59,998 nt of DNA from positions 186,617 to 246,614 of the forward strand of contig NZ_FWXV01000005.1 in NCBI RefSeq assembly GCF_900176515.1, read 5' to 3'. This stretch comes from Kibdelosporangium aridum (lineage in GTDB: Bacteria; Actinomycetota; Actinomycetes; Mycobacteriales; Pseudonocardiaceae). Below, one piece after another: positions 1 through 8,876 of the stretch. Under the pieces are notes generated by a model. That model made no database searches. It had not been told where the DNA came from and saw only the letters and a program-made list of their open reading frames with translations. Every line of letters begins with the position of its first letter. Position 1 is the stretch's first letter. The position numbers and the translations under genes were made by a program.

Positions 1-615
1 GATGCCGCCGCCGGGTGTGCCCTGGTTGGACCAGACCCAGGTGCTGCCCGTCCACGAGTTGAGCCACAGGTTCCCGTCGTTGCCACGGACGAACACGAAC
101 GAGCGTTCAGGCTGTTGGGGGGTGTCCCGGATCGTGGTGGCAGCGATGCCCTCGGCGATTCCGCCTGCGGGCGCGCCGTGGTTGGTCCAAGTCGAGCTGC
201 TGCCGGTCCATATGTTCCGCCAGAGGTTTCCGTCGCCGCCCCGGACGAACGTGTACGCCACGTGACCCCCGAGGCCGTCCCCGATCCGGACGACACCCAC
301 AGCACTGGCGAAACCGGAGGCGGGGGCGCCGAGAATGGACCAGTTCCAGGAAGCACCGTTCCACCAGTTGGTCCACAGGTTTCCGTCGGCCCCGCGAACA
401 AAGGTGTGCACCCGATTGTCCGGCCCGCCCTGCGGGGGCCGCATGGACACCGTGCCGACCCGTTCGGCCACAGTGGTGTTACCTGGCGTCCCCTGGTCCG
501 CCCAGTGCCAAGCGGCCAGTATCGAGGACTCGGCGTTCGAGGTGCCAACGGTCCCGGCACCTACCATCAGGAAACTTAACAACAAGCAGGCGACTCGTCT
601 GAGTCCACCGCGCAT
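1..615 (-). CDS. Secreted PLL-type beta-propeller lectin, N-terminal part (cut by window edge)
   Basis: The reading frame is open from an ATG at 615 down to base 1 (205 residues seen), with AAGGAG 8 nt before the start. Residues 1-29 look like a Sec signal peptide (MRGGLRR, a hydrophobic stretch, then a small-residue cleavage region near SNA). After it come blades of about 51 residues with the pattern FVRGxDGNLWxNxWxG followed by WxWxNxGxP, at residues 72, 123 and 175, plus a partial unit at WHWADQGTP. This is the blade signature of the PLL/PHL-like fucose or glycan-binding lectin propellers (DUF346-like repeats), which usually have about seven blades, so roughly half the gene lies outside. 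Sugar specificity cannot be read. The family assignment is from repeat pattern only. Confidence 0.82.
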   Translation of the reverse strand, partial: MRGGLRRVACLLLSFLMVGAGTVGTSNAESSILAAWHWADQGTPGNTTVAERVGTVSMRPPQGGPDNRVHTFVRGADGNLWTNWWNGASWNWSILGAPASGFASAVGVVRIGDGLGGHVAYTFVRGGDGNLWRNIWTGSSSTWTNHGAPAGGIAEGIAATTIRDTPQQPERSFVFVRGNDGNLWLNSWTGSTWVWSNQGTPGGGI

Positions 616-907
616 GCGCTTTCTCCTTGTTCTTGTCGTCGCGACACGCCAGAGCAGCGTGGAATCGCCGACCGGCGCGTCTGTCGGCTGCGGCTGGGGC
701 GGCGGCCACCGCGAGATCCGCGGTGGTACTGCGGGAACAACCGGGCTGTTTGCCAGTTCGTTGTCCTGGCGCACCTGGCCGGTGGCTGCGGCGGCAATTC
801 CCGGGGCATGATCGTGTCAGCGCGTCGTGCCCGGGCGCATCGTCATAGGGCGAGAATCGACGTCGGCGCACGGCAGCCGGTTTGTCACTTCTGACAAGCG
901 GCCTACT

Positions 908-1084
908 GAGACGCAGCGCACGCTCGGGCGACGGCCGGGTCAACAGGTAGGGTCAGCGGGAACGACGAAGCAGTGAGGAAGCCGGTGCGAATCCGGCGCG
1001 GTCCCGCCACTGTCACCGGGTCGGTGTCAATCGACGCAGCGGCCCGGGAGCCAGACACTTCTGCTCGTCGCGTACCTGCGTCTC
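908..1084 (+). promoter_or_regulatory. Cobalamin (B12) riboswitch upstream of cobN
   Basis: The leader carries the conserved B12-element parts in order: GGGAA at 958-962, the GCCGGTGCGAATCCGGC hairpin at 981-997, the CCCGCCACTGT core near 1003-1013 and the B12-box-like GGGAGCCAGACAC at 1046-1058. The outer P1 stem closes perfectly: GAGACGCAG at 908-916 pairs with CTGCGTCTC at 1076-1084. A small CGAG/CTCG hairpin (about 1090-1100) and the GGGGGAG ribosome-binding site follow directly, which points to control of translation initiation of cobN when adenosylcobalamin binds. The known effect of this class is repression at high B12. Confidence 0.93.
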
Positions 1085-1109
1085 GGGGCGAGGACCTCGG
1101 GGGAGTGGA

Positions 1110-4100
1110 GTGAGCCGCGTGATCCTGCTGCTGTCGACGTCCGACACCGATCTGTTGTCCGCCAGGGCCAGTGGCGCCGATTTCCGCCTCGGCAACCCGG
1201 CCAGGCTCGAAGTCGATGACCTTCCTTCGTTGCTCGACGGTGCCGACCTGGTCGTGGTCCGCATCCTCGGCGGCCGCAGGGCCTGGGAAGAGGGCCTGGA
1301 CGCCCTGCTCGCCGGGCCGCGTCCGGTGGTCGTGCTCGGTGGTGAGCAACAGCCGGACGCCGAGCTGATGGAACTCTCCACTGTGCCTGGTGGTGTCTGC
1401 GCCGAAGCGCACGCCTACCTGGCGCACGGCGGGCCGCAGAACCTCACCGAGCTGTTCAACTTCCTGTCGGACACCGTTCTGCTGACCGGGCTTGGCTTCA
1501 ACCCGCCGGTGGCCGCACCGGCCTGGGGTCTGCTGGAGCGTGAATCGAAAGGCGAAGGCCCGGTCGTCGCGGTGCTCTACTACCGCGCACACCACATGGC
1601 CGGGAACACGGCCTTCGTTCACACCTTGTGCGACGCCATCGAAGCCGCGGGCGGCCAGGCGATGCCCGTGTTCTGCTCGTCGCTGAGGACCGCCGAGCCG
1701 GAACTGCTGGAGACGCTCGGCAGGGCGGACGCGCTTGTCGTGACCGTGCTCGCAGCCGGTGGGACGAAGCCGGCCACGGCCTCGGCCGGCGGCGACGATG
1801 AGGCGTGGGACGTCGGTTCCCTCGCGGCCTTGGATGTCCCGATCCTGCAAGGACTGTGCCTGACCACGAGCCGGTCGAGCTGGGACGAGAACGACGACGG
1901 GCTGTCGCCACTCGACACCGCGACGCAGGTCGCGATCCCGGAGTTCGACGGCCGGATCATCACCGTTCCGTTCTCCTTCAAGGAGATCGACGAGGACGGC
2001 CTGACCGTTTACGTCGCTGACGAGGAGCGTGCGGCCCGGGTCGCGGGCATCGCCGTACGGCATGCCTCGCTGCGGCACATCCCAGCGGCCGAGCGGCGGA
2101 TCGTGGTCATGCTGTCGGCGTACCCGACCAAGCACTCCCGGATCGGCAACGCAGTCGGCCTGGACACCCCGGCGAGTGTCGTCCGGCTACTGGCCGCCAT
2201 GAAGGAACGCGGCTACGACGTCGGTGAATTGCCCGGCGTCGAGGCGCAGGACGGCGACGCCCTGATCCACGCGTTGATCGCCGCTGGCGGCCAGGACGCG
2301 GACTGGCTGACCGAGGAGCAGCTGACCGGCAACCCGATCCGCATTTCCGCGGCGAAGTACCGGGCGTCGTACGAGAAGCTGCCGCAGGACGCCAGGGAGG
2401 CCATCGAGGAGCACTGGGGCCAGGCGCCCGGCGAGCTGTTCGTCGACCGGTCGTCCGATCCGGACGGTGAGATCGTGCTGGCCGCGTTGCAGGCCAACAA
2501 CATCGTCGTGATGGTCCAGCCGCCACGCGGGTTCGGCGAGAACCCGATCGCCATATACCACGACCCGGACCTGCCGCCGAGTCACCACTACCTGGCCGCA
2601 TACCGTTGGCTGGCTGAGGAGTTCGGCGCGCACGCGATGGTGCACGTCGGCAAGCACGGCAACCTGGAGTGGCTGCCGGGCAAGACCGTCGGTATGTCCG
2701 CCGGGTGCGGCCCGGACGCGGCGCTCGGCGACATCCCGCTGATCTACCCGTTCCTGGTCAACGACCCTGGCGAGGGAACGCAGGCAAAACGCCGCACCCA
2801 CGCCACTCTGGTCGACCACCTTGTGCCGCCGATGTCCCGTGCCGACAGCTACGGCGACATCGCGCGCCTGGAACAGCTGCTCGACGAGCACGCGAACATC
2901 GCCGCGATGGACCCGGCGAAACTGCCCGCGATCCGCGCGCAGATCTGGACGCTCATCCAGGCCGCCAAGCTCGACCACGACCTGGGCCTTGAGGACCGGC
3001 CGCACGACGCCGAGTTCGACGACTTCCTGCTGCACGTCGACGGCTGGCTCTGCGAGGTCAAGGACGTCCAGATCCGCGACGGCCTGCACATTCTCGGCGT
3101 CGCGCCGCAAGGCGAGGCCCGAGTCAACCTCGTGCTGGCCATGTTGCAGGCGCGGCAGATGTGGGGCGGCCAGGCCGACGCGCTGCCCGGCCTGCGCGAA
3201 GCCCTGGGCTTGTCCGAAAAGGACTCCGACAGGACCGCGACTGACACGGTCGAAGCCACCGCGCGTGCACTGGTCGAGGGCATGGAGAACGCGTCGTGGA
3301 ACGCGGCCGCGGCCGCGGGCGTGGTGTCCGAAGTGCTCGGTCGGTCTGACGACGTGGTCGAGAAGATCATGGTGTTCGCGGCGACCGAGGTCGTGCCGCG
3401 GCTGGCCAAGACCACGGATGAACTCGAGCATGTCCTGCACGCCTTGGACGGCGGCTACATTCCGGCCGGGCCAAGCGGTTCGCCGTTGCGCGGGCTGATC
3501 AACGTGCTGCCGACCGGGCGTAACTTCTACTCGGTCGACCCGAAGGCCGTGCCGTCCCGCCTGGCGTGGGAGACCGGCCAGGCCATGGCCGACTCGCTGC
3601 TGAACCGGTACCGCCAGGACACCGGGGAATGGCCGCCGTCGGTCGGGCTTTCGGTGTGGGGCACGTCGGCGATGCGGACCGCGGGCGACGACATCGCGGA
3701 AGTCCTTGCCCTCATTGGTGTCCGGCCGAAGTGGGACGACCAGTCCCGGCGCGTCTCCGGCCTTGAGGTGATCGGCCTTGAGGAGCTGGGACGGCCCCGC
3801 ATCGACGTGACCGTGCGCATCAGCGGCTTCTTCCGTGACGCGTTTCCGCACGTGGTGGCACTGCTTGACGACGCCGTGCAAATGGTTGCGGCCCTGGACG
3901 AACCCCTTGATCAAAACTTCGTCAAGGCTCATGTGGACGCCGACCGGCAGGAGCACGGCGACTCGCGGCGAGCCACTATGCGGATCTTCGGCTCCAAGCC
4001 GGGCGCGTACGGTGCGGGCATCCTGCCGTTGATCGACAGCCGCAACTGGCGTGACGACGCAGATCTGGCCGAGGTCTACGCGGTGTGGGGCGGGTACGCC

Positions 4101-4700
4101 TACGGCCGTGGTCTCGACGGAGTCCAGGCACGCCAGGACATGGAGACGTCGTACAAGCGGATCGCGGTGGCGGCCAAGAACATCGACACCCGCGAACACG
4201 ACATCGCCGACTCGGACGACTACTTCCAGTACCACGGCGGCATGATCGCGACCGTCCGCGCGCTCACCGGCAAAGCACCCGCTGCTTACGTCGGTGACAG
4301 CACACGCCCGGACGCGGTGCGTACGCGAACGCTCAACGAGGAGACCGCGCGGATCTTCCGTGCTCGCGTGGTGAACCCGCGCTGGCTCGCCGCGATGCGC
4401 AAGCACGGCTACAAAGGCGCTTTCGAGCTCGCGGCCACTGTGGACTACCTGTTCGGATACGACGCCACCACGGGTGTGGTGGCCGACTGGATGTACGAGC
4501 AGCTCGCCGCTTCGTACGTGCTCGACCCGGAGAACCAGAAGTTCCTCGCCGAAGCCAACCCGTGGGCGCTGCACGGGATCTCCGAGCGGCTACTCGAAGC
4601 GGCCGACCGCGGCATGTGGGAACACCCCGAGCAGAGCACCCTCGATGCCTTGCGTGCGGTGTACCTGGACACCGAGGGAGACCTCGAGGCTGGAACCTGA
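1110..4700 (+). CDS. cobN: Cobaltochelatase subunit CobN
   Basis: The 1196-residue protein is the large subunit of the aerobic-pathway cobaltochelatase that inserts cobalt into hydrogenobyrinic acid a,c-diamide. It belongs to the CobN/ChlH/BchH magnesium-chelatase H family. The family core is clear: HVGKHGNLEWLPGKTVG near residue 515, then SAGCGPDAALGDIPLIYPF and NDPGEGTQAKRR. The length matches actinobacterial CobN. The GTG start at 1110 follows GGGGGAGTGGA. It directly follows a B12 riboswitch, and the two together make the call firm. No cobST, cobalt transporter or other cob gene lies in the window. The ATPase partner (BchI/BchD-like in actinobacteria) must be elsewhere. Confidence 0.96.
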   Translation: MSRVILLLSTSDTDLLSARASGADFRLGNPARLEVDDLPSLLDGADLVVVRILGGRRAWEEGLDALLAGPRPVVVLGGEQQPDAELMELSTVPGGVCAEAHAYLAHGGPQNLTELFNFLSDTVLLTGLGFNPPVAAPAWGLLERESKGEGPVVAVLYYRAHHMAGNTAFVHTLCDAIEAAGGQAMPVFCSSLRTAEPELLETLGRADALVVTVLAAGGTKPATASAGGDDEAWDVGSLAALDVPILQGLCLTTSRSSWDENDDGLSPLDTATQVAIPEFDGRIITVPFSFKEIDEDGLTVYVADEERAARVAGIAVRHASLRHIPAAERRIVVMLSAYPTKHSRIGNAVGLDTPASVVRLLAAMKERGYDVGELPGVEAQDGDALIHALIAAGGQDADWLTEEQLTGNPIRISAAKYRASYEKLPQDAREAIEEHWGQAPGELFVDRSSDPDGEIVLAALQANNIVVMVQPPRGFGENPIAIYHDPDLPPSHHYLAAYRWLAEEFGAHAMVHVGKHGNLEWLPGKTVGMSAGCGPDAALGDIPLIYPFLVNDPGEGTQAKRRTHATLVDHLVPPMSRADSYGDIARLEQLLDEHANIAAMDPAKLPAIRAQIWTLIQAAKLDHDLGLEDRPHDAEFDDFLLHVDGWLCEVKDVQIRDGLHILGVAPQGEARVNLVLAMLQARQMWGGQADALPGLREALGLSEKDSDRTATDTVEATARALVEGMENASWNAAAAAGVVSEVLGRSDDVVEKIMVFAATEVVPRLAKTTDELEHVLHALDGGYIPAGPSGSPLRGLINVLPTGRNFYSVDPKAVPSRLAWETGQAMADSLLNRYRQDTGEWPPSVGLSVWGTSAMRTAGDDIAEVLALIGVRPKWDDQSRRVSGLEVIGLEELGRPRIDVTVRISGFFRDAFPHVVALLDDAVQMVAALDEPLDQNFVKAHVDADRQEHGDSRRATMRIFGSKPGAYGAGILPLIDSRNWRDDADLAEVYAVWGGYAYGRGLDGVQARQDMETSYKRIAVAAKNIDTREHDIADSDDYFQYHGGMIATVRALTGKAPAAYVGDSTRPDAVRTRTLNEETARIFRARVVNPRWLAAMRKHGYKGAFELAATVDYLFGYDATTGVVADWMYEQLAASYVLDPENQKFLAEANPWALHGISERLLEAADRGMWEHPEQSTLDALRAVYLDTEGDLEAGT

Positions 4701-4810
4701 GAAGTTTCGCTCGCCACTTTCCCTGTCTGCACGGCGTTGTGGGTCGAACAGGTGACACCGTTTCGCGCCACCGCTCCTAGTGTTGGCTCCGATGTCGGCG
4801 TCAACACGTT

Positions 4811-5320
4811 TCAGGAACTACGAATGCGAAACGAGGGGAAAGCTATGACGGTCATACCGCCGTCCGCGGACAACGTCACCTCGGCCGCTACGTCGCCCGC
4901 GTGCCGCCGCACGTTCATCAGCGCCTCCGTCACGGCGCCGCAGATCGCCTCGGCCTGGTGGGCAGGCAGGAGAACCGGTCCAGGTGGCCCGGAGAACCGG
5001 GCATCGCCGCACAGGTCCGTGAGCACCGGAACCAGGTTCACCGCGTTGGTGGCGGCAAACCGGCGACTGTCACGGATGACGTACAGGTCAGCGACGGCCA
5101 CGGCCACGTCGACCGCCAGCGTGACCCGTGGCTGATGCCGGAGCAGGACAAACCCCGCGACCGACCAGGTCAGTACCACCGAGGCTGCGACCAAGATCGC
5201 CGGGCGGTCGTCGGTGAACGGCGCGAGGACCGAGGTTGGCACGATGACCGCGACCTTCCATACGGCCGCGTATCGCCGTGCGGGCTCGTGCAGCTCCAGC
5301 ACAACAGGTCCGGCGGTCAC
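4811..5320 (-). pseudogene. Remnant of a sensor histidine kinase with internal deletion and lost C-terminus
   Basis: The 169-codon frame (GTG start, no good ribosome-binding site) begins like membrane-anchored NarL-type sensor kinases: charged N-terminus, then hydrophobic segments around residues 21-35, 40-60 and 65-85. From about residue 120 it has the N-box of a HATPase_c domain (AVTEALMNVRRHAG, then VTLSADGGMTV). The whole DHp/HisKA_3 region with its phosphoacceptor His is missing, and the frame ends a few residues after the N-box without the G1 (DxGxG) or G2 boxes. No response regulator follows. I read it as a decayed kinase with a central deletion and a rearrangement break near 4850. A functional small membrane protein cannot be excluded. 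Confidence 0.6.
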
Positions 5321-5365
5321 GTACGGGAATTGTGGCCGCAGGTGACGCCGTCACACGGACATACG

Positions 5366-6733
5366 TCAAAACTTCGTCCAATTGGCAGGCCGGGTGTAGC
5401 GGTGTTTGACACCGACCGGGAAGTACTCCGGATCGCCTGCCGGGCGCAGCACCACTTCCGGCAGTTGCCGCTCGGCCGGGACGTAGTTGGCGAACTCGCT
5501 GTTCAGCCTGCGCAGCTGGGCGAGGATTTGCTCGGCGATGCTGGCCGCGTCGCCCTGCTGTCCCGGCGCGAGTTCGACCGTGACCCGCAGGCGCCGGTCG
5601 CGGTCTTCGTCCTCATAGGTCTCCAGGACGAACTTCCCGGTCACCCAGTCACTGATGCCCGGCTGTTCCAAGCCGACGGTGACGTTCTCCGGGTAGATGT
5701 TCGCGCCGAAGTACGACACGGTGAACAGCGACCGGCCGAACACGAAAACGAATGGCAGATCGGGCCCGTCCACCGGAGTGAACCCGTTGGTGTCGCAGAA
5801 CTCCAGCATGTCCTTGTGCGGGATCACACCGCCCTCGTCGGCGATGTGATAACGGATCAACGGAACGCCGTTGTCCCCGGAGAACAGCAACGTTCCATTG
5901 TGGACCTCGAAGAACCGGCTCCGTGGATCGTATTGGACGAGGGTCGGCAGCCGGGAGTCGCCGAAGAGCTCTCTGGCCAGATCCGGTCGGCTGGCGAGAA
6001 AGCGCCGGATCGACACCGACTTCGGCGTCTCGTTGCCCAGTACACCCGCGTCCGCGGTGCCGTACAGCGACGCCATGCCACGGACCGGATCCTGCACTCC
6101 TGCCCTGGACGCGACGAGATCCCGCCACTCCTCGCTGAACACCTCGCCGGCGAAGACCATCTTGACGTCGTACGACGCCCAGCCTGACCCGGAGTCGACG
6201 ACGTCCTTGACGAACGGCGGGTACCCCAGCAGCACGACCTGGTCGAAATGCGGTGCGAGCTCGGGAATCACCCGCAGGATCTCGGCTTTGTTGTTACCGG
6301 GGGCCACGGCCGTGATCGGGAACCCCTGTGTGGCGAGGTGCCGTACGCAGGCGAGCGTGAACAACCCGCCGACCCACGTGCCCAAGGGAAAGCAGATCAC
6401 CGCGAGCGTGGTCTTGGTGTCCGCCTCGAACGCCCGGAACACCTGCTCGAACCGCTTGGTGATGTGCAGCTCGTCCTCGACCGACCGCGGCCAGGTCGTT
6501 GGTGTACCAGAGGAACCAGACGACACCGAGATCATGTCCCCGATCCGCCCGTCCCGGCACAATTCGGCCAGCGGATACCGGCTCTGGTAGTTCGCCTTCG
6601 AGGTCAGCGGAAGCCGTTGGAAGTCCGCAAAGGACTGTACGGAACCCGGGTCAATCCCGTGCCCGGCAAGGAACTTGGGATACGCCGGAACGGTCGCCAC
6701 CACGTCGTGGAAGAGCGCGAGCACATCATCCAT
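5366..6733 (-). CDS. Phenylacetate-CoA-ligase-like adenylate-forming enzyme
   Basis: The 455-residue protein belongs to the ANL superfamily, PaaK-like branch: it should activate a carboxylic acid as acyl-AMP and perhaps pass it to CoA or a carrier. The phosphate-binding loop is SVSSGSSGTPT near residue 90. The middle has the adenylate-site region (SLYGTADAGVLGNE near 238) and the C-terminal part has the flexible small domain, ending in a GVKHRY segment that may hold the catalytic Lys. The start codon lies inside the end of the upstream regulator gene (8-nt overlap), so the two are translationally coupled. The substrate is unknown. Neighbouring FAD monooxygenase and regulator suggest a small catabolic or tailoring unit for an aromatic or other organic acid. 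Confidence 0.8.
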   Translation of the reverse strand: MDDVLALFHDVVATVPAYPKFLAGHGIDPGSVQSFADFQRLPLTSKANYQSRYPLAELCRDGRIGDMISVSSGSSGTPTTWPRSVEDELHITKRFEQVFRAFEADTKTTLAVICFPLGTWVGGLFTLACVRHLATQGFPITAVAPGNNKAEILRVIPELAPHFDQVVLLGYPPFVKDVVDSGSGWASYDVKMVFAGEVFSEEWRDLVASRAGVQDPVRGMASLYGTADAGVLGNETPKSVSIRRFLASRPDLARELFGDSRLPTLVQYDPRSRFFEVHNGTLLFSGDNGVPLIRYHIADEGGVIPHKDMLEFCDTNGFTPVDGPDLPFVFVFGRSLFTVSYFGANIYPENVTVGLEQPGISDWVTGKFVLETYEDEDRDRRLRVTVELAPGQQGDAASIAEQILAQLRRLNSEFANYVPAERQLPEVVLRPAGDPEYFPVGVKHRYTRPANWTKF

Positions 6734-7652
6734 GCCCCTGATTCTCCCGGTCGGCGAACCTGATGGCGAGCCCGTCCAGCAGGGCCCGCAGGCCCTGTTC
6801 GAAGAGGTCGTCCAGGATCAGGTCGTAGCCGTCGACGTTCAAGGCGGTGATCATCTTGGTGAAGGTCGGGAACCGGCCCATCGCGGTGATCGCCTGGATC
6901 GCGCCTTCAGTGCTGTCCAGCCAGTCCTCGTCGGACATCCCGGACGAGCTGAACGCTTGCTGCTCACGTTCCAGGTGAATGGCGATTCCCTGGGTATAGC
7001 TGAAGATCAGGACCGTGATGTCCAGCATTTCCGCCGCGCTGAGGCCGAGCGCGGCCAACGGCACGAGCATCCACTCGGAGTGCGCGGTCAAGTTGGGCAA
7101 CGGCAGCGGACGGGTGATCGTGCCTAGTTGAGCGAGCCACGGGTGACGTTTGAACAGCGACCAGAACGTGCGCGCCGCCAGTTCCAGCCGAGGACGCCAG
7201 TCCGTCGGTCCCTTCGTGGGGTAGCCGCGCTCCCCGAATGCCGCGTCGGCCATCAGGAGGACGAGTTCGTCCTTACCTTTCACATGCCGGTATGGCGCCA
7301 TGGTCGCTACACCAAGCCGCGCGGTGACGCTACGCATGGACACCGCGGTCAAGCCCTCGGCGTCGGCGATCTCGATGGCGGCACGGACGAGCCGGTCGCG
7401 CGTGAGGTCGTGCTGCCGTGACCACTTCGGCGTCCTCACGTTCTTCGTGCCCGTGACCACGAAGCCGGACCGAGGTTCGGCGTGGATGAGCCCTTCTTGG
7501 CTCACGGCGGCCAGCGCCTTGGCTGCGGTGGCCGTCGCCACGCCCCACTCCGCAGCGAGCTTGCGTACCGAGGGAACCTTGGCGCCCGGCAGCAGTTCGC
7601 CCTCGCTGATCCGCCGCTTGAGCTCGGCGGCGATGTCCATGTAGCGCGGCAT
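6726..7652 (-). CDS. Chimeric transcriptional regulator: GntR winged helix fused to TetR domain
   Basis: The 308-residue protein has two DNA-binding modules. Residues about 1-70 are a GntR winged helix (ISEGELLPGAKVPSVRKLA, then TATAAKALAAVSQEGLI). Residues about 80-130 are a TetR HTH (LVRAAIEIADAEGLTAVSM, then TARLGVATMAPYRHVKGKD), followed by a TetR-type helical ligand/dimer domain. Such GntR-TetR fusions are known in actinobacteria. It overlaps the ligase gene by 8 nt and is divergent from the FAD monooxygenase. A perfect 9-8-9 inverted repeat lies 17 nt upstream of its start, so autoregulation and control of the divergent gene are likely. The ligand is not readable. Confidence 0.9.
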   Translation of the reverse strand: MPRYMDIAAELKRRISEGELLPGAKVPSVRKLAAEWGVATATAAKALAAVSQEGLIHAEPRSGFVVTGTKNVRTPKWSRQHDLTRDRLVRAAIEIADAEGLTAVSMRSVTARLGVATMAPYRHVKGKDELVLLMADAAFGERGYPTKGPTDWRPRLELAARTFWSLFKRHPWLAQLGTITRPLPLPNLTAHSEWMLVPLAALGLSAAEMLDITVLIFSYTQGIAIHLEREQQAFSSSGMSDEDWLDSTEGAIQAITAMGRFPTFTKMITALNVDGYDLILDDLFEQGLRALLDGLAIRFADRENQGHG

Positions 7653-7668
7653 CCGGGCCCTTCCTGTG

Positions 7669-7694
7669 CTAGTACAGATTGCCGCCTGTACTAG
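7669..7694. promoter_or_regulatory. Perfect inverted repeat, likely operator of the GntR-TetR regulator
   Basis: CTAGTACAG at 7669-7677 and CTGTACTAG at 7686-7694 are exact reverse complements separated by 8 nt. The element sits in the divergent promoter region between the regulator (start 7652) and the FAD monooxygenase (start 7773). Position, symmetry and half-site spacing of 17 bp centre to centre fit a dimeric GntR or TetR operator. Confidence 0.75.
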
Positions 7695-7772
7695 GTCAGT
7701 TTTGACGTCTTCGCCTGTTCGACTGCCAGTGTATGCGTCGTAGCGTACAGCTGAGTGATACAGGAGAATCTG

Positions 7773-8876
7773 ATGCGAAACGTTCTGGTCTCGGGTGCGG
7801 GTGTCGCCGGTTCGGCCGTCGCCTACTGGCTCACGCGGAACGGCTTCTCGGTCACTGTCGTCGAGCGGGCATCCGAACCACGCCAGGGTGGCCAGGCGAT
7901 CGACGTCCGGGGAGTCGCCCTCGACGTGGTCGATCGAATGGGCCTCGGCTCACAAATGCGCGCGGCCCGGACCCGCATGCGCGGCATGTCCATGCTGGAC
8001 CGCGACGGCAACGAGATGTTCCGCTCGGAGGAAATCGCGTTCAGCAGCGGACGCCTTGACAGCGAGGACGTCGAGTTGTTGCGGGAAGACCTGACCGAGA
8101 TGATCTACGAGGCGACGAAGGACCGCGTCGAATACGTCTTCAACGACGCGATCACCGCCCTGCACGAAGAAGACCACGGTGTGCGGGTCGAGTTCGAGAA
8201 AGGCGGCTTCCGCACCTTCGACTTCGTGATCGGCGCCGACGGCATGCACTCCAGCGTCCGCCGCCTGGCGTTCGGCCCGGAAGAGAACTACGTCCGTCAC
8301 CTCGGCTCGTACGTCGCGGTGTTCCCGTCGCCGAACTTCCTTGGGCTGGACAACTGGCAGATGTGGATCCAGGACCAGGAAACCGGTACGGGCGGTGGTA
8401 TCTACCCGGTACGCGACAACACCGAACTGCGTGCGACATTCGGCTTCTCGTCCGACCAACTGGAGTACGACTACCGCGACGTCGAGCAGCAGAAGAAGCT
8501 GATGGCCGACCGCCTGGCGCATCTGGGCTGGGAAATGCCGAAGTTCCTCACGGTGATGAAGGACGCCCCGAACTTCTACTTCGACGCGATGGCCCAGATC
8601 CACATGGACAAGTGGTCCATCGGGCGGGTCGCTCTTGTCGGCGATGCCGCCTACTGCGCCTCGGTGTTGTCCGGCCAAGGGACGAGCATTGCCCTGGTGG
8701 GCGCGTACATTCTCGCCGAGGAACTCGGCAAAGCCGACCACAGCGAGGCTTTCGCGGCTTATGAGCGTCGGATGCGGCCCTATGTGGCGCTGAACCAGGC
8801 ACTGGCGACCGAGAACGCGGGCGCGCCCGCGTCCGAGGAGTCGATGGAGAAGGCCAAGAACGCCATCGTTCTCTGA
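7773..8876 (+). CDS. FAD-dependent monooxygenase (PHBH fold, TetX-like)
   Basis: The 367-residue flavoprotein has the N-terminal Rossmann fingerprint VSGAGVAGSAVAYWL with an acidic end at VTVVER, a DG motif (VIGADGMHSSVRR near residue 155) and the second FAD motif GDAAYCASVLSGQGTSIAL near 290. This arrangement is that of group A aromatic hydroxylases and TetX-like enzymes. The ATG at 7773 is chosen because AGGAG lies 7 nt upstream. A GTG at 7755 in the same frame has no such site. It is divergent from the GntR-TetR regulator and its operator, and is probably induced by the same ligand. Its stop codon abuts that of the convergent sigma factor gene in TGATCA. The substrate is unknown. Confidence 0.88.
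   Translation: MRNVLVSGAGVAGSAVAYWLTRNGFSVTVVERASEPRQGGQAIDVRGVALDVVDRMGLGSQMRAARTRMRGMSMLDRDGNEMFRSEEIAFSSGRLDSEDVELLREDLTEMIYEATKDRVEYVFNDAITALHEEDHGVRVEFEKGGFRTFDFVIGADGMHSSVRRLAFGPEENYVRHLGSYVAVFPSPNFLGLDNWQMWIQDQETGTGGGIYPVRDNTELRATFGFSSDQLEYDYRDVEQQKKLMADRLAHLGWEMPKFLTVMKDAPNFYFDAMAQIHMDKWSIGRVALVGDAAYCASVLSGQGTSIALVGAYILAEELGKADHSEAFAAYERRMRPYVALNQALATENAGAPASEESMEKAKNAIVL

Noticed and set aside
903..2135. 410-codon minus-strand frame across the riboswitch and cobN start
   Set aside because: It lies antisense to the riboswitch and cobN and has shadow composition.
2187..4574. 795-codon open frame on the minus strand inside cobN
   Set aside because: Antisense shadow of a GC-rich gene. 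Protein is Arg/Val/His-rich with no domain, and cobN is unambiguous.
4737..5135. Plus-strand gene starting at ATG 4845 after GAGGGGAAAGCT
   Set aside because: A good-looking site, but the product has no family, and the minus-strand kinase N-box shows that the region is coding (or was) on the other strand. It is kept only as a sign of rearrangement.
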